Part shown: one piece after another, positions 34,073-46,820 of the stretch
How positions within the stretch are numbered: position 1 is the stretch's first letter
How the letters are laid out: each line of letters begins with the position of its first letter
Source of the DNA: Scalesia atractyloides
Lineage: Eukaryota; Streptophyta; Magnoliopsida; Asterales; Asteraceae
Direction of reading: 5' to 3'
NCBI GenBank assembly: GCA_947069175.1
Contig: CAMTDV010001633.1
Coordinates: forward strand, 60,060,102-60,124,101
Length of the DNA stretch: 64,000 nucleotides
The notes under the pieces: generated by a model
Databases searched by the model: none
The model's input: only the letters and a program-made list of their open reading frames with translations
Told to the model about the DNA's origin: nothing
Program-made: the position numbers and the translations under genes

Positions 34073-35852
34073 TGTAACGCCCCGTATTTTCCATGATACC
34101 ATGATTGTAGAAAATACGTGACCTTTTCCTATCACAGTCGAAATCAGACTAAAAAACGGATTAAAAACAACAAACGACGCCTTTTACGCTTTTGAACAAA
34201 ACGAATGAATGCGACAGCGTCTTACAAATTTTACACCTAAACTATGTTATTATGACATTTTAAGAGGTTAATGTTTGAAAACGGACTTCGTTGACATGAT
34301 CGGGCCGCTCAAAGGCGCTAGAACGGGTTAACGGGCCTTGGGCCCGTCACACCCACCCTAAACCCTAATAATATAAATACCACCCAAACCCTAACCCTTA
34401 CCACTCTTCAGTCACCCCCATCTTTCTCTCCCACACTTTCTGTAGTCGGAATAGATTCCGGCGAGTTTTTCCGACGTCAAGCTCCGGCCAGCGCAGCCCT
34501 CCTTCTCTGGCGCAACACCACCATAACCACTACACCACAACCACCCACCTCCTCCCTATTCAAACCCTGCTCCCAACCTCCCCACCGTCACCCCCACTTG
34601 CATAATCAGCCGACCACCACTGTGGTGGCGGTGCCGGTCGTACGACGGCGAAACGAGAGTGAAAGATATCGAAGAGAGAGAGAGAGAGGCGACCAGAACG
34701 GCAGAGCCGTTTTTCCGGCGACCGTGCGCATCGGCGGCTGTGATTCGGGTCAGATACTCAGGTCTCGACGTTTAGGGTGACGTTTCAAATCTCGGGTCTA
34801 TCGGGTGGTTCTTAGTGTCTCGGGTCAAACCCGGTTATCACCAGTCAAACCGGTCAGGCTCGATGTTTGGTTCAGGATCGCTCCGGGTCAGGTTCGTCTC
34901 AGCTCAGTTTTGGTTCGGTCCGGGTTCGGTCAAACCCAGTCAACACAGTCAAGCTGGTCAACTGTCGGGTCAGACCCGGTCAAACCGTTCGGCGAGTGAC
35001 TTGGTAAAATCCTAATTATATTGTTACATATATATTTTGCTATTATTTTTGTTAATTATTATAGTTAACGCGGACCGATACACTTGATGATTAACTACAT
35101 TTTAGTATTGACATGAAATTTATTACATTGTTATAATGTTGTTACCTCAACACTAAACAGGGCTTAAAACCAATACTTTATCGATTATTTACGTTTCGGC
35201 ACATTTAATAAGAAGTTTTATATCAATTGTTATTGAATATTTGAGTTTTGGAAATATTAACGCCAACTTGTGTTGTCGGGATTCGTCCAAAACAAGAGGA
35301 AACTCTGCCCGTTTTTCGTCGAAACCTATATGTTTATCTATTACACACCTCGTCGAAATATATATGCTTATCCATTATACTTTTTTTCAAAATAGACACA
35401 TATATTTATTTCGTTTTCGTCAAAGTATATATAAATATATATACACATCTAATATATTTTCCGACAAAAATATATACATATTATCCTTTTAGACACAGTA
35501 TATATATATATAATACGCTTTTTCGCAAATATATTCGCTACGCTAAAGAACGCATCAAGACGCCAACAAAGTTATAGAATAAAAACAAGTGTATATTTAT
35601 TTAATTAATGCGTCGACAACCCCTAATATTTATGCACTTTCGTTAAACAATGCGAGGTAACCTTGGTATTATATCCTTCGACCATCGACTCATCACGAAA
35701 AACCTAATTATATTGTTACATATGTATTTTGCTATTATTTTTGTTATATATTATAGTTAACGCGAACCGATACACTTCATGATTAACTACATTTTAGTAT
35801 TGACGTGAAATTTACTACATTGTTATTATATTGTTACCTCAACACTAAACCA
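34073..35852 (+). mobile_element. Truncated LTR, same superfamily as the 44372-52046 element
   Basis: It starts TGTAACGCCCCG inside the hAT transposase frame. It shares with the LTRs at 44372 and 49947 the block GGGCCGCTCAAA...TTGGGCCC (about 34303-34348) and the block TTGTGTTGTCGGGAT..CCAAAACAAGAGGAAACTCTG (35269-35309). A TATA-like AATATAAATACC lies at 34371-34382. No GTGTGACA end follows, so it is a 5' fragment. The middle has CTCGGTCAAACCGGTC-type repeats. Confidence 0.6.
35007..35852. repeat. Direct duplication of about 157 bp, about 0.7 kb apart
   Basis: 35007-35162 and 35695-35852 share a near-identical run beginning CCTAATTATATTGTTACATA and ending ACCTCAACACTAAAC. The intervening block is the AT-rich R/U5-like part of the LTR, so a segment of the LTR has been tandemly copied. 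Confidence 0.8.
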
Positions 35853-35889
35853 GGCCATCCCTCAAATTCATGAATGGGTTCATCTCAAA

Positions 35890-36075
35890 AATATTTTATG
35901 GGTTCATTAGAATTTTTCTATTAACACTAACACTAATAATTTGAAACCGAGTGGATTCAGGCGAACCCGTAAGTATCAATGTAGATATGCCCCTGCTTAA
36001 TAGGAATCGAACCTGAGACCTCCTCAGGTGGAAACCACTTTGTGGAAAACCCTGACCATCTGGGCTATACAATAT
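35890..36075 (-). mobile_element. tRNA-derived SINE-like element
   Basis: The minus strand has a box-A-like TAGCCCAGATGGTCAGGG (36067-36050) and a box B GGTTCGATTCC (36013-36003), the order and spacing of a Pol III promoter. The 3' part is AT-rich. A degraded box-B-like phrase also occurs at about 60663-60673. Confidence 0.45.
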
Positions 36076-36537
36076 TGACATCATAAAGTAATTGGGCTAT
36101 ATCATAAAGTAATTGACGAAAATACGGGGAAGGTTAAGACAATATACATAAGTTGACAATGTTAGTTGTTTACAGATTAGTTAAGAATAACTTAAAGTAG
36201 TTATCCTCTTTCCCTAATTTACTTATAAAAAAATATAGTAAATTGCAATTTGCCTCCCTAAAAAAAAGACCTGTCTCAAGTTGCGTCCCCAAATTGAAAA
36301 TTTGCTTGTTGAGTCCTCTGTCTTGTAGAAGTGCTACACATTGCGTCCCCCAGCCTAACTTTTGTTAGTTTGACCAATTATTTTGTGCGAAATCTCCTAT
36401 TTGCCTTTGTTTAAAAACCTTATTTCATTTTATAAGCCTTAGTTTATCAATCAGTTTGATGCTTCTTTTCTGGTTCTTCTTCCACGAGACAACAACTTAG
36501 AAAACCCTAAATCCCCAAATCGATCTCCATTTCAAAA

Positions 36538-36740
36538 ATGTCACAAAAATCAGACGCTAAATCATCGGAATAACCAAATCGTAGGACCAACCCATCAGAC
36601 ATCTGCTCATGTGGTGCCTCTACTTGCTACAAGTACTCAGGGAGGATAGCCAAACAAGATCATCGCTACTTATGTTGTGTAAGTGTTCCTTTATCTGATT
36701 TGGTATTGGGATAATGTTTTGATGTTGTTATTTGTAGATG
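36538..36740 (+). pseudogene. Short gene fragment with a GRF-like zinc finger
   Basis: ATG 36538 opens a frame with a TAA after 11 codons, then CSCGASTCYKYSGR and a final C pair. This resembles the CxCG...C pattern of GRF zinc fingers common in plant transposon-linked proteins. A GTAAGT donor at 36679 and a TTGTAG acceptor ending at 36737 would bound a 59-bp intron. Downstream coding sequence is lost at the retroelement junction. Confidence 0.35.
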
Positions 36741-36792
36741 AGCAATGTCACTCCTTTAGATTTACATACGTATCAATGAGTGTATGCACTTC

Positions 36793-36963
36793 ATCGAGAA
36801 ACCACTGGAAATCATAGATCGTGAAGTTAAACAATTCCGACGTAGTCGTACTCATATAGTCAAGGTATGTTGGGAAGGAAACTGTGGTGCCAAATTTACT
36901 TGGGAACATGAGTATGAAATGAAGACCAAGTACCCACACCTCTTCCTAGAGTCTTCCTCTTGA
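36793..36963 (+). pseudogene. Chromovirus chromodomain, C-terminal pol tail
   Basis: The 56-residue open tail begins IEKPLEIIDREVKQFRRSR, continues VKVCWEGN and FTWEHEYEMKTKYPHLF, and ends at TGA 36961-36963. It is the end of a Tekay-type polyprotein, comparable to the tail at 16100-16291. It lies 46 bp before an LTR, next to the same phrase (TTCGGGACGAAATTTCCTAA) that precedes the 3' LTR at 49947. The rest of the element is missing upstream. Confidence 0.75.
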
Positions 36964-37008
36964 ATAAATTTCGGGACGAAATTTCCTAAAGTAAGGGAGA
37001 CAGTAACA

Positions 37009-39288
37009 TTCTGTATTTTCGTTGTATCTTGTTTATCTTGTAATTCATATTTCAATTTCAGTCTTTGTAAGTCCGAGACTTTGATCATAATGGAAATCAT
37101 ATTTTATATCAATCATGATTAAATCATACTTATACAATATGTAATCAATCACCAAATACGCGTTTTACATACAAAACCAAAACATGCTTTAAGTTTATAT
37201 TTGCTTCGGTATGTGATTCATACGTGCTTTAAACTTACCCATTCTTTCATACATTCGAAATACCCAAAAAGCATAGTTAATTATGAGTTTCTAGCATAAA
37301 ATAATGGAATTATCACTCCACGGGTCAAACTTCAAATTCTGGAAAGTTAGGTAAATTCAGCAGGTGTCACATGACCATGCAACTAATGCGCATGAACATG
37401 CGTGCCGTGGTCCATACAACCATGCACCTGATGTGCATGACCAAGCATGTCGTGATCCGCATGACCATGCACCTAATCCGCATGGCCGTGCAAAATCACC
37501 AGGTTTGGCAGAATGTTTCCCAAACTCGTGAATTTTAAACCCTTTTCCCTTCTTTCAACCCCCAACCACCTCAGCTAACACCCAAACCCCAACCCCAACT
37601 ATAAATACAACCACTTACCACCTCCTAAACACTTTCCACACTCCAAATCTTCAAGATTTTGCATATTTGGGCAGAAAAGTTCTAAGTGCAAAAGGTGAGT
37701 TTTTAACTTACTTCCTTTATCTTTTCTTTATGTTTTCTTGTTTCTCCTTCCTTGGATAACCTCTAGGAGTGTTACCACATGTTTACCAAGGTAAAAAAAG
37801 ATGGTACATCACCATTTTGAGGTCCAATTTGGGTGTTTTCTTAAAACTTTCATACTTGTTCATCTTGTACTTTGTTTCTTGGATTTCTTTGCATCAAACC
37901 AAGTTACCAACTAGTCCTATTGTTGAAAGACATGTGTTGAGGTATGAATTCAAAAACTTTGAGGTCATATACCTCAATTTTCATATAATCTAAATCACAA
38001 AGTAACTTTCAAGTAAACAAAGTAAACAAACTACACCAAGTTTCCTACCATAATGATGTTTGGAATGCACTCGTCTAATTCAATTCACTTGGTTACATGG
38101 TGAATAGAAGAGTTAGGTTATGTTCTTCATATCAATCATGACCATCCGAATCATCCTTGTAGTGATTTTGTGCAATGGTGAACATCATGAGGTTAGTGAA
38201 TTACCCTTCCTCTAATACATGACTATAATATACTTATTAATATACCTATGTAATCATTCCAAAAATCAAACTATAACATAAACTGAGACCATGGTTGAAT
38301 GTTATATGTTAAGGAGGAATTTATCTTAGTATTTGACTCCTTATTTTGGACTTCCAATGAGTATAACACTTATGAAAAATACGAACTAAAAATGGTGTCC
38401 AAACAAGTATCTAAGCAAGATATATTTTTATGTATTTTCATACTTATAAATTCCCAAATACATTCTATCATTCAAATTCATAAACTCATACACCTTTGTT
38501 TACCTTATAGGGTAAGCTTGGTGATCCATCCCCTCAAACCGCTCACTCGCATTTGTGGAACTTATCTTCGTACACCGTGAGTATGCTTGACCCATTTTAC
38601 ACCTTAAATCACGTTGGGTTGCAACATGTATCATTATTAAATGCAAAATCACACATACAATCAATCTTATGCAAACATTCAATTCTTAAACATGCTATTT
38701 GTTTATACATACTAGAACCCTAGCATGCTATCTATCATTAACTTTGCAAGCCTTTCTTAACATATATAGCGTTACAGGAGTAGTACATTGCCCATTTTGT
38801 GGTCATTGTTAAGTATACACCCAATACGGTCTTTGTTCACTTCGGTGATAAGATAACGCTAATGGACAGTTTGGTTTATTTATAGTTGATGCATGCTAGT
38901 ATGTTTATATAACTTAGTGTACAATTAACATGTGGATTTGAGACTCTTTTATACTTATGCTATGTAGACAAAACTTGTTTGCTCACTGACATTTTTGTGT
39001 TGACAGATACTTTATATACATGTTGCAAGAAATATATGATGATGCACAAGAAATCGAATTAGGGTGGAACTAGAAACACACCCAAACTTTACTTTATGTT
39101 TTTCCTTTATGTTTGTCATGTTATTCCCAACTTGTTGGTATTTTCTTTTGAAACAATGTATTTTTTGAAGTTATGAAATGAAATGGAAATTTTGAATTTT
39201 AATTATTGTCACAATTTAGTGTTATGAAGTCTTTGAGCAATCTCGTTCGTCCCACCTTGATGTTTCTGCCATCGGTTGGGGTGTGACA
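37009..39288 (+). repeat. 3' LTR left from a truncated chromovirus
   Basis: It follows a purine-rich GTAAGGGAGACA and ends GGGGTGTGACA at 39288. Its first base is changed (AGTAACATT where TGTAACA is expected). The TATA box TATAAATAC is at about 37600. The last part (from about 38760) resembles the R/U5 of the 44372 element. U3 differs, so it is another family. Confidence 0.65.
37367..37495. repeat. Imperfect tandem repeat, about 3 x 40 bp
   Basis: Units built on GCATGACCATGCACCTAATG repeat with drift upstream of the LTR TATA box. Each contains the self-complementary GCATG/CATGC core, so several units can fold on themselves. Such repeats are common in Asteraceae LTR promoters (inference). Confidence 0.6.
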
Positions 39289-42200
39289 AGCCTCATGCTG
39301 GTCACCCTACTTCAACGATGGCAACGAAAAAGTGTTAAGGTTGTTACTGTGGTGGTTTCCCGCGACTAAACTGCCAGAACGTTCGTGCTTTCCGGTGGTT
39401 AGAAAGACTAAGGCGTTTGACGGCGGCGTGGAGTAAATAGATCACGAAGGTTGATGTTCGAATGTGAATCGGTAGTGGTAGTGTCGAAGATGAACTTCGG
39501 CGACCCAACCTAGGGTTCCGGCCGCCCTCCTTTTTTTTCGTTTTGCATGTTCCGAACCGAGATGGTGGCTGAATTTTAATGGTGCGTTTGGGAAAGAACT
39601 GTAAGGTTAAAAAAAGTGAAGAAATCAAACAAGATGATGGAGATGAACTCGATATTAATAAAGAGTCTGGTATGATCGGTGGTCCGAGAGACCGTGAGCC
39701 TACTCGGTTTGGCGATTAGGAACGTAACGATTGTTCTAATTTCTAGGTCAACGAACTTTTTCTCAAAAGGTTAGTGTTTGCTACAGTTGGTTTTTAGATT
39801 TGGTTGTAATTGGATTGATATGGTTGAATTTGTAATAAATTAGTGGTGATTTGAGTGTTTATGATTGGGATTATGAAGTTCAATGGTTAGTTTTATTAAA
39901 GGATTTATGTATGGTGTTTTATGGTATTGTGCAAGTTGTATGGAAGTGCAGGTGGTATGGTTGTTTTAGGTTTGATGACGAGTGGTTGATAGTGGTCGTT
40001 TGCTGTGTTGTTGTGGAGGTGATATGGTAATGATGATGGTGGTGGTGGGTGATTGTAAAATAAGGTAACCACATGGACGCAAACTTCAATAGAAAAAAAA
40101 AGACAGTTTAGTTTTTTTACCCAAAGTCAAACGGTCAAACAAAAGGTCAAGTGATGGAAGGGTGCATAGTGTGATGATTTGAAACCACACGAAGGCATGT
40201 TGCAAAAAACAAAATTAGGGAGGCATCATGCAAGCGTCCCCAAACTATTGGGAGACAAATTGTTGTTTATGCTATATCTAAAAAAACCATTTGTTGTTTA
40301 TCTTCTACAATACTAGCTCATGAAAGACATCGTTTTGCACCAATGATTTAACCTTGTGTTTAAGTTCATCAACATAAGATATAACGCATGTGGGTTAACG
40401 TTTTACCTTATGACTCATAGACTAGAAATAGATCGCAAAAGAGGTGGGTGGCTGAAATTTTGTTTTGAGTCGTGGGATGGTTTAGAGAGGATAGATCGTT
40501 CTTTATAATTGTAACTAAACATTTTTTATAATATTAAAATACGAATGTGTGACATAAATGTTAGCAATGATATTATGCTCATACTCTGCTCCCGATATAT
40601 AATAAGAAAAAAATTTGTATAAGATATCACAAGCATAAAGAAACACCGAAGAAAGGCATCACTACCAATACACGACTCGACTATGGGGAACAACTTACCA
40701 AGATAGACATCGCACCCACAAACGATTACCACTTCTTTGAAAAGCATTTTCACAACGTTTTGGATATGATTGAGAAATAAAACATATTGTTAAATAATGT
40801 TTAGAATCACAATGTTTTGGATATGATTGTTAAATGAAAATAGTGTTAAATAATGTTTAGCTTTCTAGACTATAACCATGTTAGAAACCATTAAGTTAGA
40901 TTCTTCTCACCACTTTTAGTTATACTCTTAATTTTTTTAAAGTATCTTATAAGTTGTGACTTTGACTAATATGTTTTAATTTTCTTGACTAAGTTTTCGT
41001 TGTTGACTTTGATTGAACTCCTTATCCTTGCTACACACCACCATATTCAAAGCCAAGAATTATTCACTTACTCTCTTCTCAACGTTGCCGAAAATGACTT
41101 AAAGATCACATGTTTCCCAAAATCGACGTTTAAATGTTTTTATGAGAGTAATACTAGTGTAATTACAGGTATTCTAAATCTCTAATGTAGATCTTTGAAT
41201 TTATAATAATAGAAAAGTTATTTTTATCTCCTATTTTTAACAAAAAAAAATAACCCTTACAATATTTAAAAAATAATATACGGCTTACTATATTTTGTCT
41301 ACAATAAAACTTGAACACTCACCATTTCAAAGGTGTTGCACCTTAACAAACACCTTGATATAATTGAGATATAAACCATTTGTGCACAATATTATCTATA
41401 CTACAAGAACCAACATATAACCCTTTATAATATTATCTATATAATATACGTCTTTAACCTATATAGCTTTTTTTACCTATTTGATCTTTCTCCAATAACT
41501 TTTGCTATTTAACTTATAAAAACTGAATATGTGATTATGTTTATTTTTTTTCTCAATGTTCCGATATAACTTTTATTGGAATATTGTATGCGTTGTGTAA
41601 CATGTCTTCACTCCATATACTTGATGTGATCTGTAAGCTTTGAGGAGGTTAATGCTCAAAGGTTAATAAATAAATCCAATTCTACTTCATCAATGATTTT
41701 GTTTATTTGAATATGAACAAGTATAGCGAGTTACACATGGAGAAATATACATTCAGTAGGCGTCACTCTGACATTGTAAATGTAGTTGTCATTTTGTATG
41801 CATCTTTAGGTATGCTTTGGTTTATTTGAATATGAACAAGTGTAGCGGGTTACACATGTTAGTTTTTTTTATTTTCTTTTTCTTTATCGTGATAGCAGTT
41901 ATGGAACGATATATATTTAGTACGCATTACATCGACCTTTGATAATAATGTCGTCATTTGTCTCCGTTCTCATGATTCTAGAACAACAATTATTACCATC
42001 ATGTTTCTCTTATTATGAATTTCTTCCACACTTTCATATTTCCTTTTCTACTCATGTAATGAGTTCCTACTTTCATTTTGGTTTCTTCATGATCTAAGGG
42101 GGCACAAATTGCATTAAGATAAACATAATATATCCATCATATATTCATATCATAGTCATTACTAGATGCTCTTGGTTATCATCATTTATCATAGTCATTA

Positions 42201-42950
42201 CTAGATGGTTAGGGTGTATTCTCCACTTCAAGGTTGGTATGTAGTTTCCATTGATATTTTTTTTTCTTTTTCAAAGCAATGTTAAAGCATTTTCGAGTTC
42301 GCTTGAAGTATTTGTCTCCTAATGGTATTGACTACGTGTTATGCTTTAAAAGTATATGAAAACACCTATTATTGAGCGAAGGTTTAATTGTTTCTAGTAA
42401 TAGTTGAAAGTCGAAGAACCTTTAACGATATGGCTATACCAAGTTACATAAATAATCCGTTAAAGATAATATTTGTATCGATAGAGATCAATGATGAATT
42501 GCCACTATTTATGTATTGAAGGAGAACAAATTCATTTTCCATGGATGAATCATGAGATATTGAGAGCCAAAATTGTCATGATAGGGACTACCATTGAGGT
42601 CATAGTTAGGTTGTTAGGTTTTGCTTGATTGGATATAACTTGGACCATATGCATAGTCATAACACACCAATGTCACTATCAACTCAATAAAACATATAGG
42701 GTCATATACATAAAAAAGATTGCACCATAATTGACTTACTAATATGTATAGTTAATTTAGCAATATGTATTTCTTTTTAATCGATGATATTTGTAAGATC
42801 ATTATAAATATCTTGTCGTGTATACAAATTAATTAAACAAATCAAATATGATGATTATAAGTTGTTGGCTATTAAAATTAAAGGAACTTGAACTACTCTA
42901 ATTTATAAGGTGCATAAGGTGTTTGATCCCGCAAGGAAATATGAATTACA
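39289..42950. other. Intergenic region, no gene recognised
   Basis: 39289-40275 may be the right half of the Mutator-like candidate. 40276-42950 is AT-rich with two near-copies of a phrase (ATATGAACAAGT.TAGCG.GTTACACATG at about 41710 and 41830), each followed by a similar tail. No domain-bearing frame was found. Confidence 0.5.
40985..41185 (+). CDS. Possible small secreted peptide (doubtful)
   Basis: This 66-codon frame opens with a hydrophobic stretch (FSLLTLIELLILA) that could be a signal peptide, followed by a short region with only two cysteines. There is no known family, and promoter, codon use and conservation are unsupported. Chance occurrence in AT-rich DNA is likely; it is listed because the N-terminus is signal-like. 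Confidence 0.12.
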   Translation: MTKFSLLTLIELLILATHHHIQSQELFTYSLLNVAENDLKITCFPKSTFKCFYESNTSVITGILNL

Positions 42951-42956
42951 GGTAAA

Positions 42957-44045
42957 ATGATAGTAGTGGGTGGCGGCCCCTTCTTTGGTGACCTTCAGTT
43001 TCGTCTGGCATCTTTGCCAATGCGTCTAGGTGGTTTGGGCCTCTTCTCAGCTCGAGATGTTGGGGCTTATACCTTTGTGGCGTCTAGAGCTCAGTCTTGG
43101 GAACTACAGGATCATATCCTTCGAAACTGTGAAGTCGTCGGGCTTGACCTGGACTATCAACAGGCGCTTGAACGCTTAAATGTCTCTCTCCCAGACTTGG
43201 ATATTGGCGGTTTCTCTAATAAGGACACCGCCCCCTCGAAGCCACAAAAAACTTTGCTCTGTTTAGCAAAATCGCTCAAAGCCTGGGAGAAGCTTTTGAT
43301 TTGTCATCCAGCCAGAAGGCGGTGTTTGAGTGCCTGAAAGGTCCCCTTGCTCAGGAATTTTTGACCGTTATACCAATTGAGGGGTTGGGACAATGTATGT
43401 CTGCAGTAGAATATAGAGTCATTCTCAAATACCTGTTGATGATCCCTATGTACCCGGAAGATGAAACTTGCCCGATATGTCGTAAAGCTTGTATGAATAA
43501 ATACGGGGAGCATGCAGTTCACTGTAAAGAGCTCCCTGGGTTCAAATATCGGCACGACTGGGTGGCGGATGCTTTGTGGGACATCTTAAGAAGAGCTGAG
43601 ATTTCGGCTAAGAAAGAGGCCCTTATGAATTTTCTCACGGACCCTATGGAAGGGAGATCTACTCTGCGACCAGCGGATTCGCTCGTCTTTGGCTGGACTG
43701 GGGGGAACATGCTTGTGTAGACCTCACGGGGTTTCCCCTTTGGTTGGTTTAAGGGAAAACGGGTTTGTAGTTGGACAAGCGGCAAGAAAGGCAGAATCAA
43801 AGAAAGTGGATACGCACGCTAAAGCTTGCGCAGAGAACCAGCATGTCTTTGTCCCTTTTGCCTTTAATACTTTTCGCTCCCTGGCGCCAGAAGCTATCCA
43901 CTTCTTGACGAGGGTTCAATGGGACATCTACAATAATTGTTCAACCCCAAGGGGGCAAGGGTTTGTATTTGGAAGGTTAGGGTTTGCAATTCAGAAAGGA
44001 TTAGCGGCGCAGCTTGTTGCCCGGCTACCTTCTGTTTTGATGTAA
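42957..44045 (+). pseudogene. Reverse-transcriptase-derived gene fragment with CPxC zinc motif
   Basis: Three overlapping frames (42957-43337, 43301-43720, 43689-44045) read as one protein with two frameshifts: LQFRLASLPMRLGGLGLFSA, then the zinc-binding stretch CPICRKACMNKYGEHAVHC, then GFKYRHDWVADALWDI, and finally GRLGFAIQKGLAAQLVARLP before TGA. The LPMRLGGLGL block followed by a Cys/His cluster is the layout of the C-terminus of non-LTR-type reverse transcriptase proteins in plant genomes. The RT core itself is not upstream. Base composition is markedly more GC-rich than the flanks, consistent with a recent coding past. Confidence 0.65.
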
Positions 44046-44366
44046 CTTGGCAATTTCTGGTTTATATATGAAAAGAAGTTCATATGCAATCATTGCATGG
44101 AAAAGAACATAAAACAACTCCTTGAATGTTGGTTTTGGTAGACAAAATCTCAGCATTCTAAAAACCGGTTTTACGTAACAATAAGTAATTAGCTAATTGA
44201 AGGAGATGAAGAATTTTTAAAATAGAGATGATTAAAGAGTACTTCAAGAGTTCTAGAGTTTTGGAGAGTTGGAGATGATCTTTAGTTCATACCATATATG
44301 AGAGAGTACTTATAGGGGGAGTGAATTAGGGCTTTCATGCACAATCAATCTAAGATACGAAAGTAT
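44046..44366. other. Spacer, nothing recognised
   Basis: AT-rich DNA between the RT-derived pseudogene and the 5' TSD of the next element. Confidence 0.5.
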
Positions 44367-44371
44367 GATTG

Positions 44372-46803
44372 TGTAACGTCCCGCGTTTAATTTTAAAAAA
44401 AATAATTAAATAATAATAATAATATTCTCCTACATTTCTCGATGTTGGATTAGGAGACGGGTTTTAGAAACGTAAACTGGGCCGCTCAAAACCCTAAACA
44501 CGAATTAACAGGCCTTGGGCCCAGCACACAAGCCCACTTGAAACCCTAAAGCTTTAAAAGCATCTCAATCCTTCATAAACCCTAGCCCCCCTCAAGACCA
44601 AACACTGCCTCTCTCTTCTCCGGCGACCCCATCCCCTCCGGCACAACCTCATCCCACCTCTCTCCTCTTCCTCACAACACCACACGTGCACCCTCTACCC
44701 TTTGCCCTCTCGGCGCCACACCGGTGAAACAACGGCCACCACTCCTCTTCGCCGGCCTCACACCCATCTCCCTCCTTCTCACCCTCGCGCGCACCACACC
44801 AAGCCCGACCATCGCCTCCCCCGCTCTCGCTCTCCTCTCTATCTCTGCAGTGGGGTCGCCAGCCACCAATCGGGTGGCGGCGCAACAGGAACAACGTAAC
44901 AACAACAGCAGGACGCCGGAGTAGGCAAGGCAGCGGCGGCGTCGGAGCAGCACGGCGGCGGCGGCAGAAGCTTTTAGGTCAGCCGTTTCGGTTCCGGTCA
45001 GTCGTTCCGATTCAGTTTCGCGCTTTTTGGTTTGGCTTCAGTCGTACCTGATAAGTTTATATTTTTCCGATTCAGCTTTTGGTTCAACTACGGTTCAGAG
45101 AGTTCGGGTGAAACCCGGTCAACCCTGGTCAAAGTCAGATTCATGCCGGTTCGTGTCCCGTTCAGATTCGTGTTCGGTTCAAGTTCACACTATGATCAGT
45201 CTTGATTCAGGTTCACTCTAGATTCAAACTCGGGTCAGTTTGGATCTCAAGTCATACCTGGTCAAACGGTCAACCCTGGTCAATCGACAGTCAACTCAGG
45301 TCAACAGCAGTCGACGCGGTCTTGGTAAACTATTAACGACACACTTTTAATTATAGTGTTTTATATTTACTTATTGTATTTTATCGTGAACCGAACATGT
45401 TATAAATTGTAGCAATACATAGAAAATATATGTATTAATATGGTTTCATTGATTATTGAGTATTGAAAACAAATTTAACGACGCTTGTGTTGTCGGGATC
45501 GTCCCAAAACAAGAGGAAACTCTGCCCGTTTTTCGTCAAAACCATACACATATATATTTATATATCATACACCTTTCGACAAAACATAATTATTATACTT
45601 TCGACAGAATATGTTTATTATACTTTCGACAGAAATATATTTATTATGCTTTCGACATTTCCAACAAACTAAATATACGTATCGATTATATCTTTTGACA
45701 AACATAGATACCTATTATACATTCGACCAAATCATTCATATATATATAGATATACATATATATTTATATATTATACTTTTTCGTCGAATATATACGTACC
45801 ATTCTTTTCGGCAAGGTATATATTTATGTAACGACAAATTATATATCTTTTACACTTTTCACCAAATATATTTAATGTATTATTTTGATGACACTTTTAC
45901 GACACCTTTGACGAAAATTTAACTTTAGGATCGTTACGTAAACCACGTGATATATATATATATATACACGTACATTCAACTTCCATTCTCATCCTTTGTT
46001 ATAATTCCGAGTATTCATATACATTCGTTTGCTATTTAAGGTGACCTCGGTGTCCCCTTTCTCCACTCATCAACTCGTCGCGGTATTTCCAAAGAGACTC
46101 AGCAATTTTGTGAGTATACTCGAACCCCCTTTTTACGTTTACCACTTTTGGGGTGTAACATGTTTACATATCTTAAACAACACTAAACTTATGCTTTATT
46201 ACTTGCACGAACAATCCATTATACATGAACGCTTTGATACGTATGTTATGCTTATACTAGGACCGAACGTATGTGATACCATAGTCATTAGCTTGTTTTG
46301 AGCCTCCATTTGACATGTATAGCGCTATAGGAGTAACGCACCGCCCGTGAACGAGTGGTCATGTTGAATTATCATAAACATATTGCGTAAACAGAGGGTT
46401 GACTAGAAATATCGCATGCCTTGTATATGCTCGTATGTAACCTTAGTTGCCATGTGGATTTGTTTAAACTTATGCTTATATGTATGCTATGCTCAAACTT
46501 GTATACTCACCTTTGCTTTTGTGTTGAACTCGTATTTTAAAACATGTTACAGGTTGATGAAGATGATGCTATGAAAATGAAGTAGCGTTGGGACTAGATA
46601 CACATATAGATGTTAGGTTTATTGTAGATGTATTAATCTGTGTCGCTGTTATTGTGGTATTTGAATTTCTCTTGTAATGTATATTAATTTACGTATGAAA
46701 TGAAATCCAGTTTAAATTAATTATTGTCACTTTTAGTTTTATGAGCAATGAGCAATCTCCTTCGTCCCGCCTCGATGTTTCCACCATCGGTTGGGGTGTG
46801 ACA
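44372..46803 (+). repeat. 5' LTR of the LARD-like element
   Basis: Starts TGTAACGTCCCGCG, ends GGGGTGTGACA. It has a GC-rich block (44580-45000) whose open frames on both strands are compositional and carry no domain, then CGGTCAACCCTGGTCAA-type repeats (45100-45300) and an AT-rich part with TTCGACA-spaced TATATA runs. It holds about 390 bp (about 45830-46215) that the 3' LTR lacks. Confidence 0.85.
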
Positions 46804-46805
46804 GA

Positions 46806-46820
46806 TTGGTATTAGAGCCA
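46806..46820 (+). other. Primer-binding site of the LARD-like element
   Basis: TTGGTATTAGAGCCA, 2 nt inside the LTR. It is the initiator-Met type with one change (ATTAG for ATCAG). Confidence 0.8.

Larger units (their letters stand above)
36233..40275. mobile_element. Candidate Mutator-like element holding a GRF-type zinc-finger gene fragment
   Basis: The left end (about 36233) reads TATAGTAAATTGCAATTTGC followed by CTCCCTA. The complement of the right end (about 40275) reads TATAGCATAAACAACAATTT followed by GTCTCCCAA. These look like related inverted ends. A retrotransposon tail and LTR (36793-39288) sit inside. No TSD could be fixed, so the call is tentative. Confidence 0.3.

Noticed and set aside
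44649..44953. Several overlapping frames on both strands (also 50134-50878) with Arg/Pro-rich products
   Set aside because: They lie in the GC-rich part of the two LTRs of one element and occur in matching places in both. Composition keeps all frames open, and there are no domains.
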